Shown here: in pieces, positions 16,407-25,390 of the stretch
Layout of the letters: each line of letters starts with the position of its first letter
How positions within the stretch are numbered: position 1 is the first letter of the stretch
Origin: CAZSWS01 sp964610765
GTDB taxonomy: Bacteria; Bacteroidota; Bacteroidia; Bacteroidales; Tannerellaceae
Assembly: GCA_964610765.1 (NCBI GenBank)
Contig: CAZSWS010000010.1
Coordinates: 1 to 55,048 of the forward strand
DNA length: 55,048 nt
Reading direction: 5' to 3'
Notes under the pieces: generated by a model
Told to the model about the DNA's origin: nothing
The model's database searches: none
Seen by the model: the letters and a program-made list of their open reading frames with translations, nothing else
Program-made: the position numbers and the translations under genes

Positions 16407-17597
16407 ATGTACGGAAATTTCAAATCTTACTTATCTGAAGAGCTAGCAGCTATAGAAAAAGCCGGCTTATACAAAAAAGAACGCATCATTACTTCTCCTC
16501 AAAAAGCAGATATTACTGTTGGAGAAAACGAAGAGTTATTAAACTTTTGCGCAAACAACTACTTGGGTCTTTCTGACAATTCCCGCTTGATAGAAGCTGC
16601 AAAGAACGCGATGGACAATCGAGGGTTTGGGATGTCATCTGTTCGCTTCATCTGTGGGACACAAGACTTGCACAAACAGCTAGAAGCAGCTATCTCTGAT
16701 TATTTCAAAACAGAAGATACCATTCTATATGCATCTTGTTTTGATGCTAATGGCGGTCTGTTTGAGCCCATGTTTACAGACCAGGATGCAATCATCTCTG
16801 ATGCGCTTAATCATGCTTCGATTATCGATGGTGTGCGCTTATGTAAAGCTAAACGCTATCGCTATGCCAATGCTGACATGGAAGATTTGGAGCGTGCACT
16901 GAAAGAAGCACAAGCTCAACGCTATCGCATCATTGCTACTGACGGAGTATTCTCAATGGATGGCAATGTGGCTCCTATGGATAAAATATGCGAATTAGCT
17001 GAAAAATATGATGCCCTTGTTATGGTTGATGAGTCACACTCAGCGGGTGTTGTTGGTGCAACAGGACATGGGGTCGCTGAATTGTATAACGTGTACGATA
17101 AAATTGATATTTACACCGGTACTTTAGGCAAGTCGTTTGGTGGTGCTATGGGTGGATTCACTACAGGTAAAAAAGAAATTATCGACATCTTGCGCCAACG
17201 CTCACGCCCATATTTGTTCTCAAACTCAGTAGCTCCTGGTATTATTGGAGCCAGCCTAGAAATGTTCAAGATGCTGAAAGAAAGCAATGAGATACATACA
17301 AGATTAATGAATAACGTGAATTACTTCCGCGATAAAATGCTAGAAGTAGGATTTGATATCAAACCAACGCAGTCGGCCATTTGTGCAGTGATGCTATACG
17401 ATGCGAAACTTTCTCAAATTTTTGCTACTAAAATGCAAGAAGAAGGCATTTATGTAACCGGATTTTACTACCCGGTTGTTCCAAAAGACCAAGCACGTAT
17501 CCGTGTACAGCTCTCTGCAGGACACACACAAGAGCATTTGGATAAAGCAATTACTGCATTTATCAAAATTGGCAAAGAGCTTAACGTAATTAAATAA
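16407..17597 (+). CDS. kbl: 2-amino-3-ketobutyrate CoA ligase (glycine C-acetyltransferase)
   Basis: A 396-residue PLP enzyme of the alpha-oxoamine synthase family. It splits 2-amino-3-ketobutyrate with CoA into glycine and acetyl-CoA, completing threonine breakdown begun by the divergent dehydrogenase. The PLP lysine is Lys242 in TGTLGKSFGG, VMVDESHSAG holds the cofactor-binding Asp and His, and NYLGLSDN is the substrate region. Length equals E. coli Kbl (398). A related serine palmitoyltransferase or BioF role is less likely because of the neighbouring threonine dehydrogenase. A strong plus-strand terminator follows. Confidence 0.94.
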   Translation: MYGNFKSYLSEELAAIEKAGLYKKERIITSPQKADITVGENEELLNFCANNYLGLSDNSRLIEAAKNAMDNRGFGMSSVRFICGTQDLHKQLEAAISDYFKTEDTILYASCFDANGGLFEPMFTDQDAIISDALNHASIIDGVRLCKAKRYRYANADMEDLERALKEAQAQRYRIIATDGVFSMDGNVAPMDKICELAEKYDALVMVDESHSAGVVGATGHGVAELYNVYDKIDIYTGTLGKSFGGAMGGFTTGKKEIIDILRQRSRPYLFSNSVAPGIIGASLEMFKMLKESNEIHTRLMNNVNYFRDKMLEVGFDIKPTQSAICAVMLYDAKLSQIFATKMQEEGIYVTGFYYPVVPKDQARIRVQLSAGHTQEHLDKAITAFIKIGKELNVIK

Positions 17598-17617
17598 CCA
17601 CCGTTATAAGTCAACAA

Positions 17618-17659
17618 AAAAGGCTGGCGATCTTTTTTATAAAAGATTGTCAGCCTTTT
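17618..17659 (+). terminator. Terminator of kbl, abutting the next gene
   Basis: A 19-bp stem (17618-17636 with 17641-17659) and 4-nt loop, with two G-U pairs that hold only on the plus strand. It is followed by CTTTTTT. The next start codon, at 17667, comes directly after this U-tract. Confidence 0.9.
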
Positions 17660-17666
17660 CTTTTTT

Positions 17667-18515
17667 ATGCAACTGAGTAACTACCATAGTCATTGTTCTT
17701 TTTGTGATGGAAGAAGCCATCCTGAAAGTTATATCCAATTTGCTCTTTCAAAAAACTTTAGAGCATATGGATTTTCCTCACATGCTCCATTGCCTTTCAA
17801 AACCAACTGGAACATGCATAAAGAGGATATGCCTGAATATCTCACAGAAATCACTCGTTTAAAAAACAAATATAAAGATCGGATTGAAATCTACTGTGGT
17901 CTTGAAATTGATTATTTAAACGAATCATACAATGCAACTATTCCCTACTTTCAATCCTTACCGTTAGACTACCGAATCAGTTCTATACATTATATTCCAC
18001 AAAGCAATCGAATGGTTGAAAATGAAATGGTCTGCATTGATGGTTCATTCGAAAAGTTCAAACAAGCCATTGATAAATACTATCAAAATGACATTCGTCT
18101 ATTTGTTACAGATTTTTACTACTCATCTATGAAGATGATTGAAATTGGCGGATTTGACATTGTGGGTCATGCAGATAAGGTATATATGAACGTTCAGCGA
18201 TACCCTGATTTCTCACTAAAAGCCTCCTGGTATCAAGACTTAGTAAAAGATTATTTCTATTTGATAGCAGAAAAAGGCTATATAGTTGAAGTTAACACAA
18301 AAAACTTCCAACGAAAGCAAGAAACCTTTCCTCATATTCATTTGTTTCCTTTATTGAAACACTTTGATATACCAGTACATGTGAATTCGGATTGTCATTT
18401 TCCAGACTTAGTGAACGATGGCAGAGAAGAGGTTTTAAAACGATTAAAAACAGCTGGTTTTAAAACCACACGTGAACTAGTAAAAGGAAAATGGGAAGAT
18501 ATACGTATTGATTAA
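17667..18515 (+). CDS. PHP-domain histidinol-phosphatase-like protein (HisJ/HisK family)
   Basis: A 282-residue metal-dependent phosphoesterase of the PHP fold. Metal ligands are visible in YHSHCSFCDG (HxH motif), GFSSHAPLP, the acidic GLEIDY, DIVGHADK and VNSDCHF. Members hydrolyse L-histidinol phosphate in His synthesis, but no his gene is near, so another phosphate ester is possible. ATG 17667 is the only plausible start because YHSH lies at residues 6-9. It begins immediately after the kbl terminator with no room for a normal leader. It is followed after 24 bases by fhs in the same direction. Confidence 0.85.
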   Translation: MQLSNYHSHCSFCDGRSHPESYIQFALSKNFRAYGFSSHAPLPFKTNWNMHKEDMPEYLTEITRLKNKYKDRIEIYCGLEIDYLNESYNATIPYFQSLPLDYRISSIHYIPQSNRMVENEMVCIDGSFEKFKQAIDKYYQNDIRLFVTDFYYSSMKMIEIGGFDIVGHADKVYMNVQRYPDFSLKASWYQDLVKDYFYLIAEKGYIVEVNTKNFQRKQETFPHIHLFPLLKHFDIPVHVNSDCHFPDLVNDGREEVLKRLKTAGFKTTRELVKGKWEDIRID

Positions 18516-18539
18516 CAAGCATAATGTAAATTTATAAGC

Positions 18540-20207
18540 ATGAAGACAGACATAGAAATTGCAAGAGAAACACCTTTGTTGAAAATCAAAGAAATAGCCG
18601 ATAACCAAGGTATTCCAAGAGAAGAAGTTTTAAACCACGGTCGTTATATGGCTAAACTCCCTTTAGAGTTAATAAAGCAAGACAAAACAAAGAAAAGCAA
18701 CCTTATTTTAGTAACAGCTATTACTCCAACAAAAAGTGGAATTGGGAAAACAACTGTTTCTATAGGACTCGCATTAGGGTTGAATAAAATAGGTGAAAAA
18801 GCAATGGTTGCTTTAAGAGAGCCCTCTCTTGGTCCGTGTTTTGGTCAAAAAGGAGGAGCAGCAGGTGGAGGATATTCGCAAGTGCTTCCGATGGAGAATA
18901 TAAACCTCCATTTTACCGGCGATTTTCATGCTATTACATCGGCGCATAATATGATTGCGGCCTTACTTGACAACTATATATACAACAACCAAGGAACTTC
19001 CAAAGGGATTCGTGAAGTGCTATGGAAAAGGGTATTGGACGTAAATGACCGTACACTACGCAGTATAAACACCGGATTAGGGGGTAGAGCCAATGGCGTG
19101 CCTAGAGAAGCCGGTTTTGATATTACGGCCGCTTCTGAGATAATGGCTATCTTCTGTCTTGCAACCTCATTAGAAGACTTACGAAGAAGAATTGGCAAGA
19201 TACTACTCGGATATACATTTGAGGGCAAACCATTCACCGTAGACGATTTGGGAGTAACCGGAGCTATCACCGTGTTGTTGAAAGACGCACTGCTACCTAA
19301 CTTAGTGCAAACAACTGAACATACGGCAGCCATTATTCACGGAGGACCATTTGCGAATATTGCACATGGTTGCAACTCTATTATAGCTACTAACATGGCG
19401 CTAAGTTATGCAGACTATGTCATAACAGAAGCTGGTTTTGGTGCTGATTTAGGTGCTGAGAAGTTTTTCAATATAAAATGTCGTAAAAATGGCTTACAAC
19501 CGAAACTAACTGTACTTATTGCTACCGGTCAAAGTTTAAAGCTTCATGGAGGTGTGCCTGAAAAAAATATCAAAGAAGAGAACGTTGCCGGCGTTGCCAA
19601 GGGGTTAGCCAACCTGGATAAACATATTCACAACCTAAAAAGCTTCGGTCAACAAGTTGTAGTTACCTTCAATCGTTTTCATACAGATACGGAACAAGAG
19701 ATTGAAGTAGTGAAACAACACTGCGAACAGCAAGGGGTTAAATTTGTGGTGAATAACGTATTTGCCGAAGGAGGTAACGGGGGGATTGAGTTAGCTAAGA
19801 TAGTTGCTGAAACGATTGAAAAGTCGCCTTCACAAGAGCTGAAATTCACTTATAAGGACAGCGACTCAGTAAAAGATAAAATAGAAAAGATTAGCAAAAA
19901 TATCTATGGGGCTGAAAATATCGTCTTCACATCCACTGCGTCTAAAAAATTAAAGCTAATAGAAGAACTAGATATAACGCATTATCCCATTTGTATTGCT
20001 AAAACACAATATTCCTTCTCATCTGACCCTAAAAACTTCGAAATAATGGAAGGGTTTGAATTGTCTGTACGTGATATTGTTATCAATAATGGAGCTGAAA
20101 TGTTGGTTATTGTTATGGGAGATATCATGCGTATGCCCGGGCTACCTAAAGACCCACAAGCCAATCGTATCGACATTATTAATGGATTAGTTGAAGGATT
20201 GAGTTAA
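18540..20207 (+). CDS. fhs: Formate-tetrahydrofolate ligase
   Basis: The enzyme joins formate to tetrahydrofolate with ATP, giving 10-formyl-THF for purine and formyl-Met-tRNA synthesis. The P-loop is TPTKSGIGKTT near residues 61-71, followed by LREPSLGPCFGQKGGAAGGGYSQV and HFTGDFHAI, both hallmark motifs. GGPFANIAHGCNS and EAGFGADLGAEKF lie in the middle. The length of 555 is standard. It is probably co-transcribed with the PHP gene. Its position beside the threonine-to-glycine genes places two sources of one-carbon metabolism together. Confidence 0.96.
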   Translation: MKTDIEIARETPLLKIKEIADNQGIPREEVLNHGRYMAKLPLELIKQDKTKKSNLILVTAITPTKSGIGKTTVSIGLALGLNKIGEKAMVALREPSLGPCFGQKGGAAGGGYSQVLPMENINLHFTGDFHAITSAHNMIAALLDNYIYNNQGTSKGIREVLWKRVLDVNDRTLRSINTGLGGRANGVPREAGFDITAASEIMAIFCLATSLEDLRRRIGKILLGYTFEGKPFTVDDLGVTGAITVLLKDALLPNLVQTTEHTAAIIHGGPFANIAHGCNSIIATNMALSYADYVITEAGFGADLGAEKFFNIKCRKNGLQPKLTVLIATGQSLKLHGGVPEKNIKEENVAGVAKGLANLDKHIHNLKSFGQQVVVTFNRFHTDTEQEIEVVKQHCEQQGVKFVVNNVFAEGGNGGIELAKIVAETIEKSPSQELKFTYKDSDSVKDKIEKISKNIYGAENIVFTSTASKKLKLIEELDITHYPICIAKTQYSFSSDPKNFEIMEGFELSVRDIVINNGAEMLVIVMGDIMRMPGLPKDPQANRIDIINGLVEGLS

Positions 20208-20237
20208 TAAGATTTAGATATTATACGATACGTAGTA

Positions 20238-20271
20238 AAAAGCAGCTATTGATTCTTCAATAGTTGCTTTT
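20238..20271 (+). terminator. Terminator of fhs
   Basis: A 15-bp stem (20238-20252 with 20257-20271) and 4-nt loop. One pair is G-U on the plus strand, which favours fhs. Confidence 0.8.
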
Positions 20272-20292
20272 ATTTTAACAGGTAGCTTATCT

Positions 20293-21603
20293 TTATCGAT
20301 AGCATACAGGATATTTATTATTAAGGCGGAAACCAATACCTAACATTAAATAGTTTGGCGTATGAAAATCTTTTAAGTTATAACCGATGTGGATAAAGGA
20401 ATTTCTAGTTACTTCAATCTTTAACGCCAACATTTGATAAAAAGACTTCAAATCTCCACCTCCATGCAAAACATTTACACCCAACCCAATACCTACGGTA
20501 AAGTGCGGCATAACATATTCACCTCTGGCTGAAAGCCCTAAAGACAACTGCTTACTCAATGAAGGTTTATAGAACTCCTGTTCAGTACCAACAATATAAT
20601 CTTCTGTATATACATTTGCGCTTCCATCATATACACCATCTAAAGAAATACCCGCTCTCAGCTTGTAGCCAAAGTTATACATCGGAGCAAAGTTAAATCC
20701 TAAAACTGTATATGAATCGGGTGAAGGCACTTGTCTGTCTCCGAAATCAACCCCTTTCCTTCTCCATGAGCCAAACAGTACAACGTCATAACTAATATGT
20801 TTGGGAAACTCAGGAATATAAGGGCGGTATAAAAGTTTTTTGGGAAATTCTTTTCTATTCATATTATAAACAACTCCTAACTTAAGTCCTATGGAATTTA
20901 AACCGGCATTAGGAAATTTCGTATTCCCATTTGAAAAATGATTGAGTGTCACACCTGAGATTAAGTCCAGATGACGTGTTAGCATCCAACTAAAGTAGAA
21001 ATTGGTATTTATATAAGCATTCACCTTAGATCCAATCATGACATTGTACATATTATGATCATAATCATACGGTTTCCACCCCAAAGACACCCCGAAATTC
21101 CATTCGTAGTTCAAAGACAGGCGAGGATTAAAACGTGCTATCCTTGCTCCTTGAAATAAATAAAAGGCCATCGGATTCCCTAATTCTTCTTTCTTAAAGA
21201 AATTAAAAAAAGACGCCCCTATTCCTTGATAAGCTCCACCATATAGGATGTCTGCATAGCTATTTGGATATGATTGAAAAGCATATTTTAGGTGCGTAGA
21301 AAAAGATTTCCTGATGGGTTTATTCGCTTCATTATCTCCTTTCAGAAATGGATTGGTAGGAAATAAATATTCAGGTCTTCCTTCAATTGTAAGACTGTGG
21401 ATCAAGCGTCTGTTTGTAAGTGATGAATCTGCAGATTTAAAGAATCTGTTAGAAGAATAATTCTTTTCAGCTTTCTTTTTTTTGTCCTTTTCATCATCTA
21501 GTATAAGTTCTTCAGCAACAACTATATTAGATAGAAATAGTACTAAGCCCAAAAATAACACAAAAGGTCTTAGTATATCTCTACATTTTATATATTTCAT
21601 CAT
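20293..21603 (-). CDS. Outer-membrane acyloxyacyl hydrolase / lipid A deacylase-like barrel
   Basis: A 436-residue exported protein with an N-terminal hydrophobic segment (about residues 10-32), a charged DDEKDKKKK stretch, then a region rich in alternating aromatic beta strands ending in a typical barrel strand (LMLGIGFRL). The phrase LNHFSNGNTKFPNAGLNS contains an HxS motif followed by Asn, resembling the catalytic His and Ser of PagL. That enzyme removes a 3-O-acyl chain from lipid A. It is more than twice the length of PagL (about 170), so part of the barrel is extra. The start is ATG 21603, as the frame's first codon is a TTG two codons upstream. Activity is inferred, not shown. Confidence 0.7.
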   Translation of the reverse strand: MMKYIKCRDILRPFVLFLGLVLFLSNIVVAEELILDDEKDKKKKAEKNYSSNRFFKSADSSLTNRRLIHSLTIEGRPEYLFPTNPFLKGDNEANKPIRKSFSTHLKYAFQSYPNSYADILYGGAYQGIGASFFNFFKKEELGNPMAFYLFQGARIARFNPRLSLNYEWNFGVSLGWKPYDYDHNMYNVMIGSKVNAYINTNFYFSWMLTRHLDLISGVTLNHFSNGNTKFPNAGLNSIGLKLGVVYNMNRKEFPKKLLYRPYIPEFPKHISYDVVLFGSWRRKGVDFGDRQVPSPDSYTVLGFNFAPMYNFGYKLRAGISLDGVYDGSANVYTEDYIVGTEQEFYKPSLSKQLSLGLSARGEYVMPHFTVGIGLGVNVLHGGGDLKSFYQMLALKIEVTRNSFIHIGYNLKDFHTPNYLMLGIGFRLNNKYPVCYR

Positions 21604-21718
21604 AAACAATGAATCGATTATTCGATTAAAGATTTAAGCAAGCACAAATATACAATCTTATTTACTTTCTCTACCTGTCTATTAAATTGTTTTTCATCCA
21701 TAATAGCCCCCAAAAAAA

Positions 21719-21750
21719 GAGAGGAGAGTTACTTAATCAACTCTCCTCTC
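21719..21750 (-). terminator. Terminator of nifJ
   Basis: A 12-bp stem (GAGAGGAGAGTT with AACTCTCCTCTC) and 8-nt loop. On the minus strand it is followed by a run of seven T (21712-21718). Confidence 0.9.
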
Positions 21751-21777
21751 CTATTATCTATAATAACTTATTTGCTA

Positions 21778-24700
21778 TTATTCTGTTGGCTCAACTCCCC
21801 ATTGCTGTTGAGATAATCTTTTGTAGTTGTTATATCTCCAGCGAGCGTTGGTTTGAGCAGCCTCGAACAATTCTTCAGATTCTTCCGGATACTGTTTAGC
21901 TAAAGAAGAGTAGCGAACTTCATTCATTAGGAAGTCATGGAATAAATCCCATTTTGGCTCTTTGCTATCCAATGTAAACGGATTCTTTCCTTCATTCTCA
22001 AGTTCAGGATTGTAGCGCCATAAGTGCCAGTAGCCACATTCTACAGCAGCAGCAGATTCTGCACTTGCTTTACCCATTCCTTTTTTCAAACCATGATTAA
22101 TACAAGGTGAATAAGCAATGATGATTGAAGGACCATCATAAGCTTCAGCTTCACGAATAGCTTTCAGTGTTTGAGCCATGTCTGCACCTAATGCAATTTG
22201 CGCACAATACACATAGCCATAAGTAGAAGCAATCAAGCCAAGGTCTTTTTTACGTACTCGTTTTCCGGCAGCAGCAAATTTTGCAATAGCACCAATAGGA
22301 GTAGCTTTCGACGCTTGTCCTCCGGTATTAGAATACACCTCTGTATCAAGCACTAAGATGTTCACGTTTTTACCCATTGCAAGTACGTGGTCTAATCCAC
22401 CAAAGCCTATATCATAAGCTGCACCGTCACCACCAATAATCCAATGTGAACGTTTTACTAGATGAGTCTTAAGTGCAAGTACAGTTTTGCAATAGCCACA
22501 ATCAGGACTCATTTTCTCATCAATAACCTTCAATACTTTATCTGCTGCAACTTTTGATTGCTCTGCATCATCTTTGTTGTCTAGCCATTCTTGGAATACA
22601 ACTTTAGCATCTTCCGGAACACTATCATTAGCAACTAGATCAATCATTTGAGTTGTTAAACGCTCACGCATTTTTTCATTGGCCATAAACATACCAAAGC
22701 CAAACTCACAGAAGTCTTCAAACAAAGAGTTAGCCCATGCCGGCCCACGTCCTTCTGCATTCGTCGTATATGGAGTAGAAGGAACTGAACCTGAATAAAT
22801 TGAAGAACAACCTGTTGCATTAGCAATCATCTGGCGATCACCAAACAGCTGAGTCAACAACTTCACATAAGGTGTTTCGCCACAACCTGAACAAGCTCCG
22901 GAGAACTCAAACAGTGGAGTAGCAAATTGTGAGTTCTTCACATTTTGTTTAATGTCTACCAAGTGTTGTTTACTCTTAATATCTTTATAGGCAAACTCCC
23001 AGTTAGGAACTTGCTCAAGCTGAGTTTCAAGAGGTTTCATTTCAAGTGCTTTCTGACCTTTCATTCCCGGACATACGTCAGCACAGTTTCCGCAACCTAG
23101 ACAGTCTAACACGTCAACTTGAATACGGAAAGTCATACCTGCAAATTGTTTACCTGTTGCTTTCAACGTATCAGTAAACGGTGCTTTTCCTTGTTCTTCT
23201 TCGTCTAAAACAAATGGACGAATACAAGCATGCGGACAAACATAAGCACAGCGGTTACATTGGATACAGGTAGTCGAATTCCATTCAGGTACTGTAGCTG
23301 CGACTCCACGTTTTTCATACTGAGCTGTACCTTGTGGCCAAGTTCCATCTTCAATATTCTTGAATGCAGATACCGGCAGGTCATCACCTGCTTGAGCATT
23401 GATGGTATGAACCACTCTATTTACAAATTCAGGATGATTATTCTTAACCACCTCATCATCTGGCAAGTTAGCCCATGAAGGATCAACCGTTAGTTTTTGG
23501 TATTCACCACCACGATCAACCGCAGCATAGTTCTTATTAACAATATCTTCCCCTTTTCTGCCGTATGACTTAACAATGAACTTCTTCATTTGTTCAATAG
23601 CCAAGTCCACCGGAATAACATTAGAAATACGGAAGAATGCAGATTGAAGAATCGTATTTGTACGATTACCTAAACCTATTTCACGAGCAATCTTAGTTGC
23701 ATCAATGCTATAAACTGTAATGTTATTTTGAGCAAAATAACGTTTGATTTTATTAGGCAAATGCTTAGCCAACTCTTCTCCTTCCCAAATAGTATTCAGA
23801 AGGAAAGTACCGTTTTTACGTAATCCCTTGGTCACGTCATACATACGTAGGTAGGCTTGCACATGGCATGCTACAAAGTTTGGTGTATTTACCAAGTATG
23901 TTGAACGAATTGGATGATCGCCAAAGCGTAAGTGAGAAGCGGTGAAACCACCTGACTTCTTTGAGTCATATGAAAAATATGCTTGACAATACTTATCTGT
24001 ATTATCACCTATAATTTTAATTGAGTTTTTATTAGCACCTACTGTACCATCAGCTCCTAAACCATAGAATTTTCCTTCGAACATTCCCTCATTTTCCAAT
24101 TCAAGTTCCGGAAGAAGAGGTAAAGAAGTAAAAGTAACGTCGTCAACAATACCTACAGTAAATTGATTTTTAGGCATAGGCAATGCCAAGTTCTCAAATA
24201 CAGATAAGATTTGCGAAGGAGTAGTATCTTTTGACGCCAATCCATAACGTCCACCTACGATAAGTGGTGCATTTTCTTTACCATAGAATATATCTTTTAC
24301 ATCCAGATATAAAGGCTCTCCATTAGCTCCGGGTTCTTTTGTCCGGTCTAATACACAAATTCTTTTTACAGATTCAGGTATAGCTTTCAAGAAGTGTTTT
24401 GCTGAGAATGGACGATATAAATGAACACTTAACAAGCCTGTTTTTTTACCTTGCGCATTCAAATAGTCAACAACCTCACGAATGGTTTCAGTAACTGAAC
24501 CCATTGCAATAATCATGTGCTCAGCATCTTCAGATCCATAGTAGTTAAACAGTTGATAGTTACGACCTGTAATCTTGTTGATTTCAGCCATATACTCTTC
24601 CACTATTCCAGGAACAGTTTCATAAAATGAATTGCTAGCCTCGCGGTGTTGGAAGAAGTGATCCGGGTTCTCAGCCATACCACGTGCTACAGGTGCATCC

Positions 24701-25335
24701 GGGTTCAAAGCTCTTAAACGGAACTCTTCTAAAGCCTTACGGTCAATCAGTGGAGCAAGGTCTTCATTCGACAATGCTTCAATTTTCTGAATTTCATGAG
24801 AGGTACGGAAACCATCAAAAAAGTTCACAAATGGAACTCTTGATTTAATCGTTGCTAAATGAGCAACCCCAGACAAGTCCATAACTTCTTGAACTGAACC
24901 TTCAGCCAACATGGCAAATCCTGTCTGGCGACAAGCCATTACGTCTTGATGGTCGCCAAAAATAGAAAGCGCATGAGAAGCTATGGTACGTGCTGAAACA
25001 TGAAATACGCATGGTAGCAGCTCACCGGCAATTTTGTACATATTAGGAATCATCAGTAGTAATCCCTGAGATGCAGTATATGTAGTTGTCAGAGCTCCTG
25101 CTTGCAGCGATCCATGTACAGCACCGGCAGCACCTGCTTCCGACTGCATTTCTTCAATATGCATAACCTCTCCGAATATATTCTTACGTCCGGCGGCAGC
25201 CCACTCATCTACATATTCAGCCATTGTAGATGACGGTGTAATAGGATAAATTGCTGCAACTTCGCTAAACATATAAGATATGTGTGCAGCGGCTTGATTC
25301 CCATCACATGTTAAAAAATTCTTCTTTCTTCCCAT
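21778..25335 (-). CDS. nifJ: Pyruvate:ferredoxin (flavodoxin) oxidoreductase
   Basis: A single-chain PFOR of 1185 residues that converts pyruvate and CoA to acetyl-CoA, CO2 and reduced ferredoxin, a central step in anaerobic energy metabolism. Domain I opens with YPITPSSTMAEYVDEWAA. Two ferredoxin-type clusters follow, CIQCNRCAYVCPHAC from residue 690 and CLGCGNCADVCPG near 745. GACSGCGETPYVKL and later cysteines bind the proximal cluster, and GGDGAAYDIGFGGLDHV with TEVYSNTGGQ forms the thiamine diphosphate site. Full length and intact. It lies 55 bp after the ATPase gene, with no clear promoter between. Confidence 0.97.
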   Translation of the reverse strand: MGRKKNFLTCDGNQAAAHISYMFSEVAAIYPITPSSTMAEYVDEWAAAGRKNIFGEVMHIEEMQSEAGAAGAVHGSLQAGALTTTYTASQGLLLMIPNMYKIAGELLPCVFHVSARTIASHALSIFGDHQDVMACRQTGFAMLAEGSVQEVMDLSGVAHLATIKSRVPFVNFFDGFRTSHEIQKIEALSNEDLAPLIDRKALEEFRLRALNPDAPVARGMAENPDHFFQHREASNSFYETVPGIVEEYMAEINKITGRNYQLFNYYGSEDAEHMIIAMGSVTETIREVVDYLNAQGKKTGLLSVHLYRPFSAKHFLKAIPESVKRICVLDRTKEPGANGEPLYLDVKDIFYGKENAPLIVGGRYGLASKDTTPSQILSVFENLALPMPKNQFTVGIVDDVTFTSLPLLPELELENEGMFEGKFYGLGADGTVGANKNSIKIIGDNTDKYCQAYFSYDSKKSGGFTASHLRFGDHPIRSTYLVNTPNFVACHVQAYLRMYDVTKGLRKNGTFLLNTIWEGEELAKHLPNKIKRYFAQNNITVYSIDATKIAREIGLGNRTNTILQSAFFRISNVIPVDLAIEQMKKFIVKSYGRKGEDIVNKNYAAVDRGGEYQKLTVDPSWANLPDDEVVKNNHPEFVNRVVHTINAQAGDDLPVSAFKNIEDGTWPQGTAQYEKRGVAATVPEWNSTTCIQCNRCAYVCPHACIRPFVLDEEEQGKAPFTDTLKATGKQFAGMTFRIQVDVLDCLGCGNCADVCPGMKGQKALEMKPLETQLEQVPNWEFAYKDIKSKQHLVDIKQNVKNSQFATPLFEFSGACSGCGETPYVKLLTQLFGDRQMIANATGCSSIYSGSVPSTPYTTNAEGRGPAWANSLFEDFCEFGFGMFMANEKMRERLTTQMIDLVANDSVPEDAKVVFQEWLDNKDDAEQSKVAADKVLKVIDEKMSPDCGYCKTVLALKTHLVKRSHWIIGGDGAAYDIGFGGLDHVLAMGKNVNILVLDTEVYSNTGGQASKATPIGAIAKFAAAGKRVRKKDLGLIASTYGYVYCAQIALGADMAQTLKAIREAEAYDGPSIIIAYSPCINHGLKKGMGKASAESAAAVECGYWHLWRYNPELENEGKNPFTLDSKEPKWDLFHDFLMNEVRYSSLAKQYPEESEELFEAAQTNARWRYNNYKRLSQQQWGVEPTE

Positions 25336-25390
25336 AAAAATAAAACTATTAGTATTTACAATCTAATTAAAAACTACGCTAATATTTCTC

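Noticed and set aside
18424..18470. Repeat of GGTTTTAAAAC type resembling the array arms
   Set aside because: It lies inside conserved PHP coding sequence and lacks the 22-bp unit structure.
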